A stretch of 64,000 nucleotides of DNA from Nocardia brasiliensis ATCC 700358 (GTDB lineage: Bacteria; Actinomycetota; Actinomycetes; Mycobacteriales; Mycobacteriaceae), in the NCBI RefSeq assembly GCF_000250675.2, contig NC_018681.1:1798001-1862000 (forward strand), read 5' to 3'. Positions 53,904-62,196 of this stretch are shown here, piece by piece. A program made the translations under genes and the position numbers. Position 1 is the first letter of the stretch. Each line of letters begins with the position of its first letter. Below the pieces are notes generated by a model. It searched no databases. It was not told where the DNA came from and worked only from the letters and a program-made list of their open reading frames with translations.

Positions 53904-54113
53904 GTGGGGTTCTCCGATTACGCGCCAGGTGACGTCGTCTATTTCCCGGAGGGGCCGTTCAGCGGTGTCTGCGCGGTCGTCCGGGAGGTGGATGCGCGCA
54001 GGTCGACGTTGCGCATCGACTTCGGCGAGGGGCTCGCGCACCGGGAAGGCGGTGTGCTGCGGGAGCGGCGGCACCGGCTCACCGTGGGCTTCGACGAGGT
54101 CGAGCTGGGCTAG
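53904..54113 (+). CDS. Small KOW-like domain protein
   Basis: A 69-residue protein. GDVVYFPEGPFSGVCAVVREVDARRS resembles the KOW motif of NusG and L24 (GPF-G-x-V-x-x-V-D), given here in parts. GTG 53904 is the first start that keeps this domain complete. It could bind RNA or be a stray domain; its role is unclear. A start further upstream would add an unsupported N-terminus. Confidence 0.65.
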   Translation: MGFSDYAPGDVVYFPEGPFSGVCAVVREVDARRSTLRIDFGEGLAHREGGVLRERRHRLTVGFDEVELG

Positions 54114-54121
54114 GCGACGGG

Positions 54122-54457
54122 TCACGCTCCGCGGGGCGCGTACATGATGACGGCGACGCCGAGCAGGCAGATGAGGGCGCCGGTGAGATCCCAGCGGTCC
54201 GGCTCGAAACCGTCCAGCGCCATGCCCCACAGCAGCGAGCCCGCGACGAAGACGCCGCCATACGCGGCGAGAATGCGGCCGAAGTCGGCGTCGGGTTGCA
54301 GGGTCGCGACGAATCCGTAGCAGCCGAGGGCGAGCACCCCGGCGCCCATCCACGCGAACCCGCGGTGTTCGCGCACGCCCTGCCAGACCAGCCAGGCCCC
54401 GCCGATCTCGGCCACGGCCGCCAACGCGAAGAGCAGGATCGAACGCAAGACGGTCAT
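54122..54457 (-). CDS. YnfA/UPF0060 family membrane protein
   Basis: A 111-residue protein of four helices: SILLFALAAVAEIGGAWLV, FAWMGAGVLALGCYGFVATL, YGGVFVAGSLLWGMALDG and LTGALICLLGVAVIMYAP, each within limits of the family. AEIGGAW and DRWD are characteristic of YnfA, an SMR-like exporter suspected to pump toxic cations or drugs. ATG 54457 is used; GTG 54463 adds two residues. It is convergent with the KOW-like gene. Confidence 0.9.
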   Translation of the reverse strand: MTVLRSILLFALAAVAEIGGAWLVWQGVREHRGFAWMGAGVLALGCYGFVATLQPDADFGRILAAYGGVFVAGSLLWGMALDGFEPDRWDLTGALICLLGVAVIMYAPRGA

Positions 54458-54511
54458 AGGCACGCAGCGTAGAAGATCAACCCGCGCCGGCGCCGTGACC
54501 TCGGCTGCCAG

Positions 54512-54889
54512 TCACCGCGCGGTGTCGGAGCCGCTCGCTTCGATCGCCTGGGCGGCGAGACCGTCGAGCACGGCGACCCGCGCGGCGGGGACCTCGATGT
54601 TCATCCACAGCGTGTGCGGATCCCGGGGCGTGAACTCGAAGGTGAAGAACGAGCAGCACCCGGATTCGCGCGCGGCGAGGTCCCGCGCCGTCTGTTCCGC
54701 GGTAGCGGCCACCGCCAACCGCAGGACGTTCGGCGACGGCCGCTGCACGGTCCGCACCGCCGCGGCGAACAGTGCGCCGAACTCGGCCTCGCGGACCGGC
54801 TGCGCGGCGGTGGGCAACGTGCACCCTTGCACCGGGGCCCAACGCAACTCCACGGGCCCATCGCCTCGTTCGACTGGTTGTGCGGTCAT
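54512..54889 (-). CDS. Small protein from an orphan MerR-type promoter
   Basis: A 125-residue protein with APVQGCTLPTAAQPVREAEF and ESGCCSFFTFEF, including a Cys-Cys pair that could bind a metal or be redox active. GGAGG lies before ATG 54889. Similar proteins in actinomycetes are often placed beside a MerR regulator, but none is encoded next to it here. A promoter with a 20-base spacer containing a palindrome lies just upstream. Confidence 0.8.
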   Translation of the reverse strand: MTAQPVERGDGPVELRWAPVQGCTLPTAAQPVREAEFGALFAAAVRTVQRPSPNVLRLAVAATAEQTARDLAARESGCCSFFTFEFTPRDPHTLWMNIEVPAARVAVLDGLAAQAIEASGSDTAR

Positions 54890-54925
54890 TGCTTACCTCC
54901 CACATCGAAAGCGCCGCGTAGTTCG

Positions 54926-54957
54926 ATGCTAAGCCTGTATCCGGGTACTGGATGCAA
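54926..54957 (-). promoter_or_regulatory. MerR-type promoter with 20-bp spacer
   Basis: On the minus strand TTGCAT (54957-54952) and TAGCAT (54931-54926) are separated by 20 bases instead of 17. The spacer contains CCAGTACCCGGATAC, an imperfect palindrome like metal-responsive MerR operators. MerR proteins activate by untwisting such long spacers. The matching regulator is not in the adjacent DNA. Confidence 0.6.
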
Positions 54958-55003
54958 AGCCTGAATCCGATCGAGCGGCGAGACGGATGGCCCGGAAATT
55001 TCG

Positions 55004-55039
55004 TTGTTCCGTATGCGGAGCGGGTGTACCGTCTCGCGC
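55004..55039 (+). promoter_or_regulatory. Promoter of the ThrRS attenuator
   Basis: TTGTTC (55004-55009) and TACCGT (55027-55032) are spaced by 17 bases, so transcription should begin at about 55039-55040, exactly at the leader ATG. The leader mRNA would then be leaderless. Confidence 0.5.
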
Positions 55040-55090
55040 ATGCAGCGCGCACTGTGCATCACGACGCCGGACGACGTCCCGGCGCGCTGA
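55040..55090 (+). CDS. Leader peptide with adjacent Thr codons
   Basis: ATG 55040 opens a 16-residue frame, MQRALCITTPDDVPAR, stop TGA at 55088-55090. Ile-Thr-Thr codons (ATC ACG ACG) lie at positions 7-9, and a strong terminator hairpin follows 15 bases after the stop. The gene after it is a threonyl-tRNA synthetase paralogue, so ribosome stalling at Thr codons could control read-through. The peptide is too short to be recognised by family. Confidence 0.5.
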   Translation: MQRALCITTPDDVPAR

Positions 55091-55104
55091 CTCTTGTTCT
55101 GACA

Positions 55105-55130
55105 AAGCCCCGGGCGGATGCCCGGGGCTT
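55105..55130 (+). terminator. Attenuator hairpin before the ThrRS paralogue
   Basis: AAGCCCCGGGC and its exact complement flank a GGAT loop. It lies between the leader peptide and the synthetase start. Upstream GTCCCGG at 55076-55082 can pair with the 5' arm and could form an antiterminator. Confidence 0.6.
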
Positions 55131-55167
55131 CGCCGTGTGGTCATCCGCCCTCATCGGAGGAGACCCC

Positions 55168-56385
55168 ATGTACGACCACCGCAAACTGGGCCGGGAACTC
55201 GGCTTGTTCGACACCGACCCGTTGATCGGGGCCGGATTGCCGTACTGGTTGCCCGACGGAGCGATCGTGCGCCAGTGTCTGGAGGACTACATCCGCGGTG
55301 TGGAACGCCAGGCGGGCTACCAGCACGTGTATTCCCCGGCCCTGGGCAAGCGCGAGCTGTACGAAATATCCGGGCACTGGGCGCATTACCACGAAGACAT
55401 GTACCCGCCGATGGATCTCGGCGGTGAGCAGGTCGTGTTACGACCCAGCCTGTGTCCGCATCACGCGCTGATCTACCGATCCCGCTCGCACAGCTATCGC
55501 GAACTGCCGCTGCGCATGGCCGAACTCGGTGCGATGTACCGCTCCGAATTGTCCGGCGTGCTGGGCGGTTTGACCAGAGTGCGGTGTATCCAGCTCAACG
55601 ATGCGCATATCTTCTGCACCCTCGAGCAGGTCGCCGACGAGGCCGCGGCCGCCCTCGCGCTGATCGGAGCCGCGTATCGCGCGATGGGTCTCAGCGCGGT
55701 GCGCTACCGGTTGTCGCTGCCCGGCCCCGGCGGCAAATACGTTGCGGCACCGGATATGTGGCTGCGGGCGAGCAAGATTCTGAGCGAAGTGCTCGACGGG
55801 GCGGGTGTGCCGTACGACGCGGTCGAGGGCGAAGCCGCGTTCTACGGTCCGAAGATCGACGTGCAGGTGCACGATCACGCGGGCCGGGAGTCGACCCTGT
55901 CCACCGTGCAGGTCGACTTCTATCAACCCGATCAGTTCGATCTGCACTACGTCGGGCCCGACGGTGCGAAGCACCGACCGGTCATGGTGCACCGCAGCAT
56001 CATCGGCAGCGTCGAGCGCGCTGTCGCCCAGCTGATCGAGGAGCACGGCGGCGCGTTCCCCGCTTGGCTGGCCCCGAAACAGGTTGCTGTACTGCCGATC
56101 TCGGCCGCCGACGAACCTGCTGCCGTCGAGCTGCGCGAGCGGTGTGCGCGGGCCGGTCTGCGTGCCGAGGTAGTCGGGGCCGAATCGGGGAGCCTGGCGG
56201 CCCGGGTGCGGGAAAGCCGTTTGGCGCCCTATCAATTCGTGCTCGGACCGGCCGAGATCGCGGATGACGCGGTCGCGGTCCGGCTCCGGGACGGACGAAA
56301 GCTGCCTGCGCAGTCCGCGGACGACGCGATCGGACGCATCCGCGTGCTGGTGGACAGCCACGACACCCGATTGTGGGCCGACTGA
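55168..56385 (+). CDS. Compact threonyl-tRNA synthetase paralogue
   Basis: A 405-residue class II synthetase lacking the N-terminal TGS and editing domains of normal ThrRS (about 640-680 residues). The start ATG 55168 follows GGAGGAG. The zinc ligands are kept: Cys96 (RPSLCPHH), His147 (NDAHIFC) and His275 (VMVHRS). Motif 2 reads MYRSELSGVLGGLTRV. Two residues in the usual Q-D-D-A-H are changed (L-N-D). The C-terminal ~95 residues form the anticodon-binding domain. It may charge tRNA-Thr without editing, or serve as a drug-resistant or regulatory copy. An attenuator with a Thr leader precedes it. Confidence 0.88.
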   Translation: MYDHRKLGRELGLFDTDPLIGAGLPYWLPDGAIVRQCLEDYIRGVERQAGYQHVYSPALGKRELYEISGHWAHYHEDMYPPMDLGGEQVVLRPSLCPHHALIYRSRSHSYRELPLRMAELGAMYRSELSGVLGGLTRVRCIQLNDAHIFCTLEQVADEAAAALALIGAAYRAMGLSAVRYRLSLPGPGGKYVAAPDMWLRASKILSEVLDGAGVPYDAVEGEAAFYGPKIDVQVHDHAGRESTLSTVQVDFYQPDQFDLHYVGPDGAKHRPVMVHRSIIGSVERAVAQLIEEHGGAFPAWLAPKQVAVLPISAADEPAAVELRERCARAGLRAEVVGAESGSLAARVRESRLAPYQFVLGPAEIADDAVAVRLRDGRKLPAQSADDAIGRIRVLVDSHDTRLWAD

Positions 56386-56476
56386 TCGCCCGGCCGGTGG
56401 CCGGTGGCCGGTGGCCGCGCGAACCGATCAGGAATCGAGAAGCGCTGGTCACCGGCCCGCACTTAGCGTTATCGAC

Positions 56477-57121
56477 ATGAACATCACCACTGACCAGATC
56501 ACCATCGACGCCGTCACCCTCGAGGTGGCCGACCCCGCCGCGGCAGCGGAGTTCTACGCGGCCGCGTTCGGCCTCGGCGACAAGCTGCGGGTGCGCGCCT
56601 CGGACGCGCCGACCAGCGGTTTCCGCGGTTTCATCCTCTCGCTGGTCGTCTCGCAGCCCAGTACCGTCGACAGCCTCGTCGGCAGCGCCGTGCAGGCGGG
56701 TGCGACGATCGTCAAGCCCGCGAAGAAGAGCTTCTGGGGCTACGGCGCGGTCGTGCAGGCCCCGGACGGTGCGATCTGGAAGATCGCGACCTCGGCGAAG
56801 AAGGACACCGGCCCGGCCACCCGCGAGATCGATGACTTCGTCGTGCTGTTCGGCGTGGACAACGTCAAGGCGACCAAGCAGTTCTACGCCGATCGCGGTC
56901 TGCCGGTCGGCAAGAGTTTCGGCAGCAAGTACGTCGAGTTCGAGGCTCCGTCGGCGGCGATCAAGCTGGCGCTGTACGGGCGCAAGGCGGCGGCCAAGGA
57001 TGCCGGTGTGGCCCCGGAGGGTTCCGGCTCGCACCGCATCGTCCTCGCGAGTGGCCTGGGCGCCTTCGCCGACCCGGACGGCTTCGAATGGGAGCCCACC
57101 CCGGCGCCCGCCGACCGGTGA
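56477..57121 (+). CDS. Two-domain glyoxalase/VOC-like protein
   Basis: A 214-residue protein built from two vicinal-oxygen-chelate modules: ITIDAVTLEVADPAAAAEFYAAAFGLGDKL (read in part) and FVVLFGVDNVKATKQFYADRGLPVG. The ending GLGAFADPDGFEWEP is a normal module end. The first position used for metal in glyoxalases is not obvious, so it may be a binding or resistance protein. No partner gene is adjacent. Confidence 0.85.
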   Translation: MNITTDQITIDAVTLEVADPAAAAEFYAAAFGLGDKLRVRASDAPTSGFRGFILSLVVSQPSTVDSLVGSAVQAGATIVKPAKKSFWGYGAVVQAPDGAIWKIATSAKKDTGPATREIDDFVVLFGVDNVKATKQFYADRGLPVGKSFGSKYVEFEAPSAAIKLALYGRKAAAKDAGVAPEGSGSHRIVLASGLGAFADPDGFEWEPTPAPADR

Positions 57122-57140
57122 TCGCCTACCGTCGGCCACG

Positions 57141-58106
57141 ATGCACAGGGACTTGATGCTCGATTCGCTGGACGGGCTTTCGGTAGGGGACGCGCTGGGG
57201 TGGGAATTCCCGATCATGCGCCGCTCGATTCGCGACGTGCGCGCCGGTGAACTTCCCGGCGGGCCGTGGCGGTGGTCCGACGACACCGAAATGGCCTGCA
57301 CCGTGGTCGACGAACTCGCCCGGCACGACCGGATCGACCAGGATCGGCTGGCCGCCGCGTTCGCCCGGCGCCTCGATCCCGCCCGCGACTACGGATTCCT
57401 CGCGATCGCCACGTTGCGCAAGATCGGCGCGGGCGTGCCGTGGCGGACCGCCGCCGGCGCCGCGTACGACCATCAGGGTTCGTGTGGCAACGGCGCGGCG
57501 ATGCGCGTCGCCCCGCTGGGCGCCTACTACGCCGGCGACCCGGAAAGTATTGTCGCCGAAGCGATCCGATCCGCCGAGGTGACGCATCTGCATCCGGAAG
57601 GCGTCAGCGGCGCGGTCGCGGTGGCACTGGCCGCCGGGCAAGCCGCGCAGGCGCGCCTGGCCGGGACTCGGCCTGCGCCGAGCGAATTCATCACCGCCGT
57701 GCTCGATCGACTGGCCCAAGGCGAAACCGGTGCGTTGATCCGCCATGCGCGCACCCTGCTGGGCGCCCCGGTGGCGGTGGCCGCGGCCGAACTCGGCAAC
57801 GGTTCGCAGGTCACCGCGCAGAATACGGTCCCGTTCACCCTGTGGGTCGCGGCCACGCACCTGGCCGACTACCCGGGCGCGATCACCGCTTGCCTTGCGG
57901 CGGACGGCGATATCGACACCACCGGTGCCATCGCGGGTGGCATCGTCGCCGCCTTCACCGGCGTCGGTGGCCGCGCCCAGTCGATCGCGGGGGTGCCACC
58001 GGTGTGGCTCGCGGCCCGCGAACCGCTGCCCGGCTGGTTCGATCCTGTCCGCGCGGCGGAGCGGCGCAGGCGACGGTTGCGGAGCTGGTTCTCCGGCGCA
58101 TTCTGA
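57141..58106 (+). CDS. ADP-ribosylglycohydrolase family protein
   Basis: A 321-residue DraG-type hydrolase that removes ADP-ribose from proteins or nucleic acids. The two-metal site is visible: WSDDTEM near residue 46 and GDIDTTGAIAGGI near residue 258. GNGAAMRVAPLGAYYA is also characteristic. ATG 57141 starts 20 bases after the VOC gene. It might reverse ADP-ribosylation linked to stress or to phage defence; the cognate transferase is not in the window. Confidence 0.92.
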   Translation: MHRDLMLDSLDGLSVGDALGWEFPIMRRSIRDVRAGELPGGPWRWSDDTEMACTVVDELARHDRIDQDRLAAAFARRLDPARDYGFLAIATLRKIGAGVPWRTAAGAAYDHQGSCGNGAAMRVAPLGAYYAGDPESIVAEAIRSAEVTHLHPEGVSGAVAVALAAGQAAQARLAGTRPAPSEFITAVLDRLAQGETGALIRHARTLLGAPVAVAAAELGNGSQVTAQNTVPFTLWVAATHLADYPGAITACLAADGDIDTTGAIAGGIVAAFTGVGGRAQSIAGVPPVWLAAREPLPGWFDPVRAAERRRRRLRSWFSGAF

Positions 58107-58244
58107 GGGGCTCGGCCCCTCCACGAAACTCGTGCTCGTTGACTTTTCGGACCAGTCGGATCATCATAATGTGAACAGTGATCGCAATGCGTTCAATGAT
58201 AACAAAGATGTCCGGCACAACCACGGCGTTTATCGGAGGCATGA

Positions 58245-59090
58245 ATGGCAGAGCTCACCGACCGCGCCCGCGATATTCGGCAGCGGATCATGACGCAGAT
58301 CCGGCGAGAGGGAACGGCGCCGACGATCGCCGAGCTCAGGGCCGAGTTCGCGCTGTCGGAGGCGGACCTTTCCGCAGATCTGCGCGACCTGGAAGGCGCG
58401 ATCTGCGTGGCACGGCAGGACCGGGAGCACGCGGGCAGTCCGGTGTTCCAGGACGAGCCGCTGGCGCGGCCGCAGCCCGCGGTGGGGGAGATCGTCTACG
58501 CGCGTCCGTTCGCGACGTTCGAGAACCACTATCGGATCACTGTCGACGGCGTGCAGCGCTGGTTCGCCGAATGCGCCGTCGAGGCCTGCGCGATCTCGGG
58601 GCAGTTCCCCGGCGCGGAGGTGGTCGTCGAGTCGGTGTGCAGGCAGACCGGGCAGCCGGTGCGCCTGGTCGGACGTGACGGGGTGCTGCTGGACTACGGG
58701 CCCGGCACACTGCGGGTGCATCTGGGGTATCCGCTGCGTGAGATGCCGCACCGGGTGGTCGGATGGTGCGACTACAACAGCTTTTTCGCGTCCGAGGAGG
58801 CCGCCGAGCAATGGCGCCGGGCGCATCCCGAGATCAAGGGTGTCACCCGTGCGCCCGAGCAGATGAGCCGTCTCATCACCGAATTGCTCGGCAAGGGCCG
58901 GCTGGACTACGACTACCAGCCCGTGTTCCCGCTGCTGCCGCTCGCGCGCAAGCTGCGTCGGTTCGGGCTCGTCGGCCTGTCCCGACGCGGCTTTCCGCGC
59001 CTCGAAACCTTTTGGCTGCCAACGCTTCCGATGCTGCGTGCGTGGCGACGACGTGGTCTGGGCTTCTTCCTGCGGTTCCGGCTGCGCTGA
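58245..59090 (+). CDS. Organomercurial lyase (MerB)-like protein
   Basis: A 281-residue protein. The N-terminal ~60 residues are a winged-helix-like domain (DRARDIRQRIMTQIRREG), as in MerB. The catalytic region has Cys110 (ECAVEAC) and Cys175 (GWCDYNSFFAS), matching MerB Cys96 and Cys159; the third residue, Asp99 in MerB, is Glu113 here. The C-terminal ~80 residues extend beyond MerB and are basic. The rest of a mercury operon (MerA, MerR) is absent, so another substrate is possible. A partial inverted repeat (TGAAC...GTTCA) lies upstream near 58170. Confidence 0.78.
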   Translation: MAELTDRARDIRQRIMTQIRREGTAPTIAELRAEFALSEADLSADLRDLEGAICVARQDREHAGSPVFQDEPLARPQPAVGEIVYARPFATFENHYRITVDGVQRWFAECAVEACAISGQFPGAEVVVESVCRQTGQPVRLVGRDGVLLDYGPGTLRVHLGYPLREMPHRVVGWCDYNSFFASEEAAEQWRRAHPEIKGVTRAPEQMSRLITELLGKGRLDYDYQPVFPLLPLARKLRRFGLVGLSRRGFPRLETFWLPTLPMLRAWRRRGLGFFLRFRLR

Positions 59091-59121
59091 CGCGGTAACG
59101 GCGCGCACGTTGCGCGGTAGG

Positions 59122-59721
59122 TCAGCTGGTCGGTCGTAGCGCATCGATCATAGTGGTGAGCAACTGGATTCGGCGTTCGGTGAGCTCCGGGTAGGGTCGG
59201 ACGTGCCGGAACAGGTGCTCGGCGTCGAACATATCGCTGATCATGAACACCACGGTGGCGAAATCCGCCGGATCGATGGCGGGGTCCGGGTCCGTGGTCT
59301 CGAGGGCGAGTTGCAGAATGCGCACGCCGTAGGCGAACAGCGCGGGTTGCAGTCCCTCGCGCAACTTCTCGTCGGTGCGCGCCGCCAGCTGCAACTCGTA
59401 GATCGCGGCGTTGACGGAGTTGCCCGCCAGCTCGTATTGCAGCCGCAGCACCGTTTCCACGCTGCGGTCCGCGGCCGGTATGGCGGCGAATCGTGTTTCG
59501 AACGCGTCGAGTTGGCGCCGGAACGCCTCTTCGGCGGTGGCGACCATGAAATCCGCCATGGTCTCGAAGTGCCGGAACAGCGCACCGTAGGAGAGCCCGG
59601 CCCGCGACGCGATGGTCTTGACCGAGGCACGCGCATAACCCTTCTCGCTGATCGTCGCGATACTCGCGTCGAGCAGCTTGGCGATGGTGGACTCGCGCCG
59701 TTCGCGCTGGGTGCGGCTCAT
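59122..59721 (-). CDS. TetR family regulator
   Basis: A 199-residue regulator: HTH with ASVKTIASRAGLSYGALFRHF and a ligand-binding C-terminal domain. It ends 32 bases from the convergent MerB-like gene and is the same strand as the amidohydrolase gene, 36 bases beyond whose stop it begins. A perfect 18-bp palindrome lies before the amidohydrolase start, a likely binding site, which would make the two genes an inducible unit. Confidence 0.9.
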   Translation of the reverse strand: MSRTQRERRESTIAKLLDASIATISEKGYARASVKTIASRAGLSYGALFRHFETMADFMVATAEEAFRRQLDAFETRFAAIPAADRSVETVLRLQYELAGNSVNAAIYELQLAARTDEKLREGLQPALFAYGVRILQLALETTDPDPAIDPADFATVVFMISDMFDAEHLFRHVRPYPELTERRIQLLTTMIDALRPTS

Positions 59722-59757
59722 GTGCGCGATCGTAAGGGCACGGTGCGCCGCAACCGC

Positions 59758-61542
59758 TCAGGAGCCGACGGAATGCCGGATCTCGACGTGTGCGCGTGCG
59801 GGCCGGCCGACGCGCAAGAACTGGCCGGTGCCCCAGTCGCTGCCGAAGCCGGCCGTGAATTGTCCTTCGCGATAGACGGTTACGCCGTTGACGACGGTGG
59901 CCGTCACCGCGCCGTCGTTGCGATTGACCATGCGGTCGAGACCGAACTCGGGCATCGGGCGCTCGTGCAGGCCGTGCACGGACTGGTCCAGCCCGGCGGG
60001 GTCGAGCACGACGAGATCGGCGCGATCACCGACGCGCAGGTGGCCGGCGTCGAGGCCGTACCAGTCGGCGAGCTCGCCGGTCAGCCGGTGGATGGCCTGC
60101 TCGATCCGCATGAGGGGCTTGCGGCGGGACTGCGCGGCCTGCACCCGTTCGAGCAGCCGCAGGTGGTAGTTGTAGAACGCCATGTTGCGCAGGTGCGCGC
60201 CCGCATCGCCGAAACCCATCTGCACCCCCGGGTTGGTGGCGAGCTTGTCCAGGTACTTGCGCCGGTGGTTGGCCACGGTGGTGCGCCACCGCAACCGGGT
60301 GCCGTATTCGACGACCAGGTCGAGGTAGGCGTCGACGGGGTGCACCCCGCGTTCCTTGCCGACCTGCCCGATGGTCTTGCCGATCACGCTCTCGTCCGGG
60401 CAGGCCACGATGGTGGCGTCGAAGAAGTCCCGGTGCCAGATCCGGGGACTGAACTTGTTGTCGTAGTCCTTGCGGAACCAGCGGCGATATTCCTTGTCCC
60501 GCAACAGTTCATTGCGTTCTACCTCGTCCTTGAGGTGCAGCGCCGCGGCGCCGGCACCGAATTCCTCGAACACCACCAGGTCGATGCCGTCGGCGTAGAC
60601 GGTGAACGGCACCGGCAGGTGCTGCCACCGGAAGTCGGTGCGCGCGAACCGGTTCAGTAAAGGCGCGGCGTACATCATGAAGAACACGATCGGCGGATAC
60701 GCCTTCGAGTCGGCCGCCGACAGCAGGGAGGTTCGCAAAGCCTTGCGCCCGAACAACCCCGAGCTGGCCGCGAAGAACTTCCAGATGTTGGGCGTGAAGT
60801 TGATGGTCGGCGCACTCTGCAGAATGCGGCCGCGGCGGCGCAGTACGGCGTTGAGTGCCCGGAACTCCCGGCCCCGGGCGTAGGTCGAGGGCAGCGAACG
60901 GGAACGGTAGATCTCGCCGTCGATCTTGTCCAGGGTGTTGGTCATCGAGGACAAGCCGAGGAAGCCCGCGTCGATGGCCTGCTCCAGCAGCGTTTGCATG
61001 CGCGCGAGTTCCGCCGCGCTGGGCCGGGTGTCCCGGGTGACGGCCCGATCGAGACCGAGCACGTGGGTCCGCAGATCGGAATGGCCGAGGAACGCGGCGA
61101 CATTGGGGCCCAGTCGAAGTCGCTCCAGCGCTGCGGCGTATTCGGCGGGAGTTCGCCAGTCGCGGTGCGTTTCCAGCACGCCGTGCACGGCCGCGCGGGG
61201 CACCGCTTCCACCCTGCTGAAGAAGTCCGCGCAGTCCGAGTTCGAGGCCAGGATGGTCGACAGCGAGCAGTTGCCGATGAACACCGTCGTGACGCCGTGC
61301 CGCACCGACTCCGAAAGGGCTGGACGCGCAAGGAGTTCGGCGTCGTAATGGGTGTGCACATCGACGAAACCTGGTGCGACCCATTTGCCTTCGGCCTCGA
61401 TCACCTCGGTGTCCGGACCGCCGGTCAATCGTTGCGCCGAGATCGCCTCCACGATCCCGTTCCGGATACCGAGGTCGCGACGTTGCGGCGGCGCGCCCGT
61501 TCCGTCGAACCAGAGTCCGTCTCGCACGATCATGTCGAACAT
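59758..61542 (-). CDS. D-aminoacylase-like amidohydrolase
   Basis: A 594-residue metal-dependent hydrolase of the N-acyl-D-amino-acid deacylase group. The metal site is PGFVDVHTHYD, then GHSDLRTHVLG, MGFGDAGAHLRNM, and the closing DRADLVVLDPAGLDQ. ATG 61542 has AGGAGG six bases upstream. A perfect palindrome lies in its divergent promoter region. Similar actinobacterial genes are of unknown substrate; an N-acyl amino acid or cyclic amide is expected from the family. Confidence 0.9.
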   Translation of the reverse strand: MFDMIVRDGLWFDGTGAPPQRRDLGIRNGIVEAISAQRLTGGPDTEVIEAEGKWVAPGFVDVHTHYDAELLARPALSESVRHGVTTVFIGNCSLSTILASNSDCADFFSRVEAVPRAAVHGVLETHRDWRTPAEYAAALERLRLGPNVAAFLGHSDLRTHVLGLDRAVTRDTRPSAAELARMQTLLEQAIDAGFLGLSSMTNTLDKIDGEIYRSRSLPSTYARGREFRALNAVLRRRGRILQSAPTINFTPNIWKFFAASSGLFGRKALRTSLLSAADSKAYPPIVFFMMYAAPLLNRFARTDFRWQHLPVPFTVYADGIDLVVFEEFGAGAAALHLKDEVERNELLRDKEYRRWFRKDYDNKFSPRIWHRDFFDATIVACPDESVIGKTIGQVGKERGVHPVDAYLDLVVEYGTRLRWRTTVANHRRKYLDKLATNPGVQMGFGDAGAHLRNMAFYNYHLRLLERVQAAQSRRKPLMRIEQAIHRLTGELADWYGLDAGHLRVGDRADLVVLDPAGLDQSVHGLHERPMPEFGLDRMVNRNDGAVTATVVNGVTVYREGQFTAGFGSDWGTGQFLRVGRPARAHVEIRHSVGS

Positions 61543-61580
61543 CGCATGCCTCCTGGCCGTTTCGCTTGACGGTAACATAA

Positions 61581-61598
61581 ATAGTGATCGATCACTAT
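61581..61598. promoter_or_regulatory. Perfect 18-bp palindrome before the amidohydrolase
   Basis: ATAGTGATCGATCACTAT is fully self-complementary. It lies 39 bases upstream of the amidohydrolase start and 43 bases before the divergent DinB-like gene. The TetR gene just downstream of the amidohydrolase is the probable ligand. Confidence 0.65.
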
Positions 61599-61640
61599 CT
61601 AAACTCGACAAACCAATTGCCCTGGTAGGGCAGGGTAGGC

Positions 61641-62180
61641 ATGATTCGACCCATGGATTTGTCGTCGTCTGCCGTGCTGCGCTGGCAATTCGACCTGGTA
61701 TGGGCGCTGTTCGAATTCCACCTCGAGCGGTTGACCGAGGCCGAGGTCCGCTGGGAGCCCGCAGACCTGTGCTGGACGCTGCGGACCGGAGCCGACGGGA
61801 GCTGGGTGCCGGACTGGGCCGACGTCGAGCCTGATCCGATCCCGGTGCCGACCATCGCCTGGCTCAGCTGGCATATCGGCTGGTGGTGGAGTGTGACCAT
61901 GGATCATCTGGCCGGTCGGGTGCCCCGGGAGCGGCACGAGATCGAGTGGCCGGGTGACCACGCCGTCGTCGCATGGCTGCGCGACTTGCGGGCGGAATGG
62001 TCACGTGTGCTGGATCGGATCTCCGACGCGGATCTGGTTGCCCCGGCGACGTTTCCGTGGTCCGGCGAGGACAGCAAGTCCGTAGCGCACACCGTCGCCT
62101 GGGTGAACGCCGAACTGATGAAGAACGCCGCGGAGATCGGGCAGTTGCGTCTGCTGCACGCGGCGCGCAACGGTCAGTGA
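61641..62180 (+). CDS. DinB superfamily protein
   Basis: A 179-residue four-helix bundle with histidines expected to bind metal (LSWHIGWWWSVTMDH; SVAHTVAWVNAELM). DinB-like proteins of this type act with mycothiol or bacillithiol as S-transferases, or remain uncharacterised. ATG 61641 is used; ATG 61653 is possible. The gene is divergent from the amidohydrolase and may share its operator. Confidence 0.8.
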   Translation: MIRPMDLSSSAVLRWQFDLVWALFEFHLERLTEAEVRWEPADLCWTLRTGADGSWVPDWADVEPDPIPVPTIAWLSWHIGWWWSVTMDHLAGRVPRERHEIEWPGDHAVVAWLRDLRAEWSRVLDRISDADLVAPATFPWSGEDSKSVAHTVAWVNAELMKNAAEIGQLRLLHAARNGQ

Positions 62181-62196
62181 GGCAAGCGGTTTCGGC

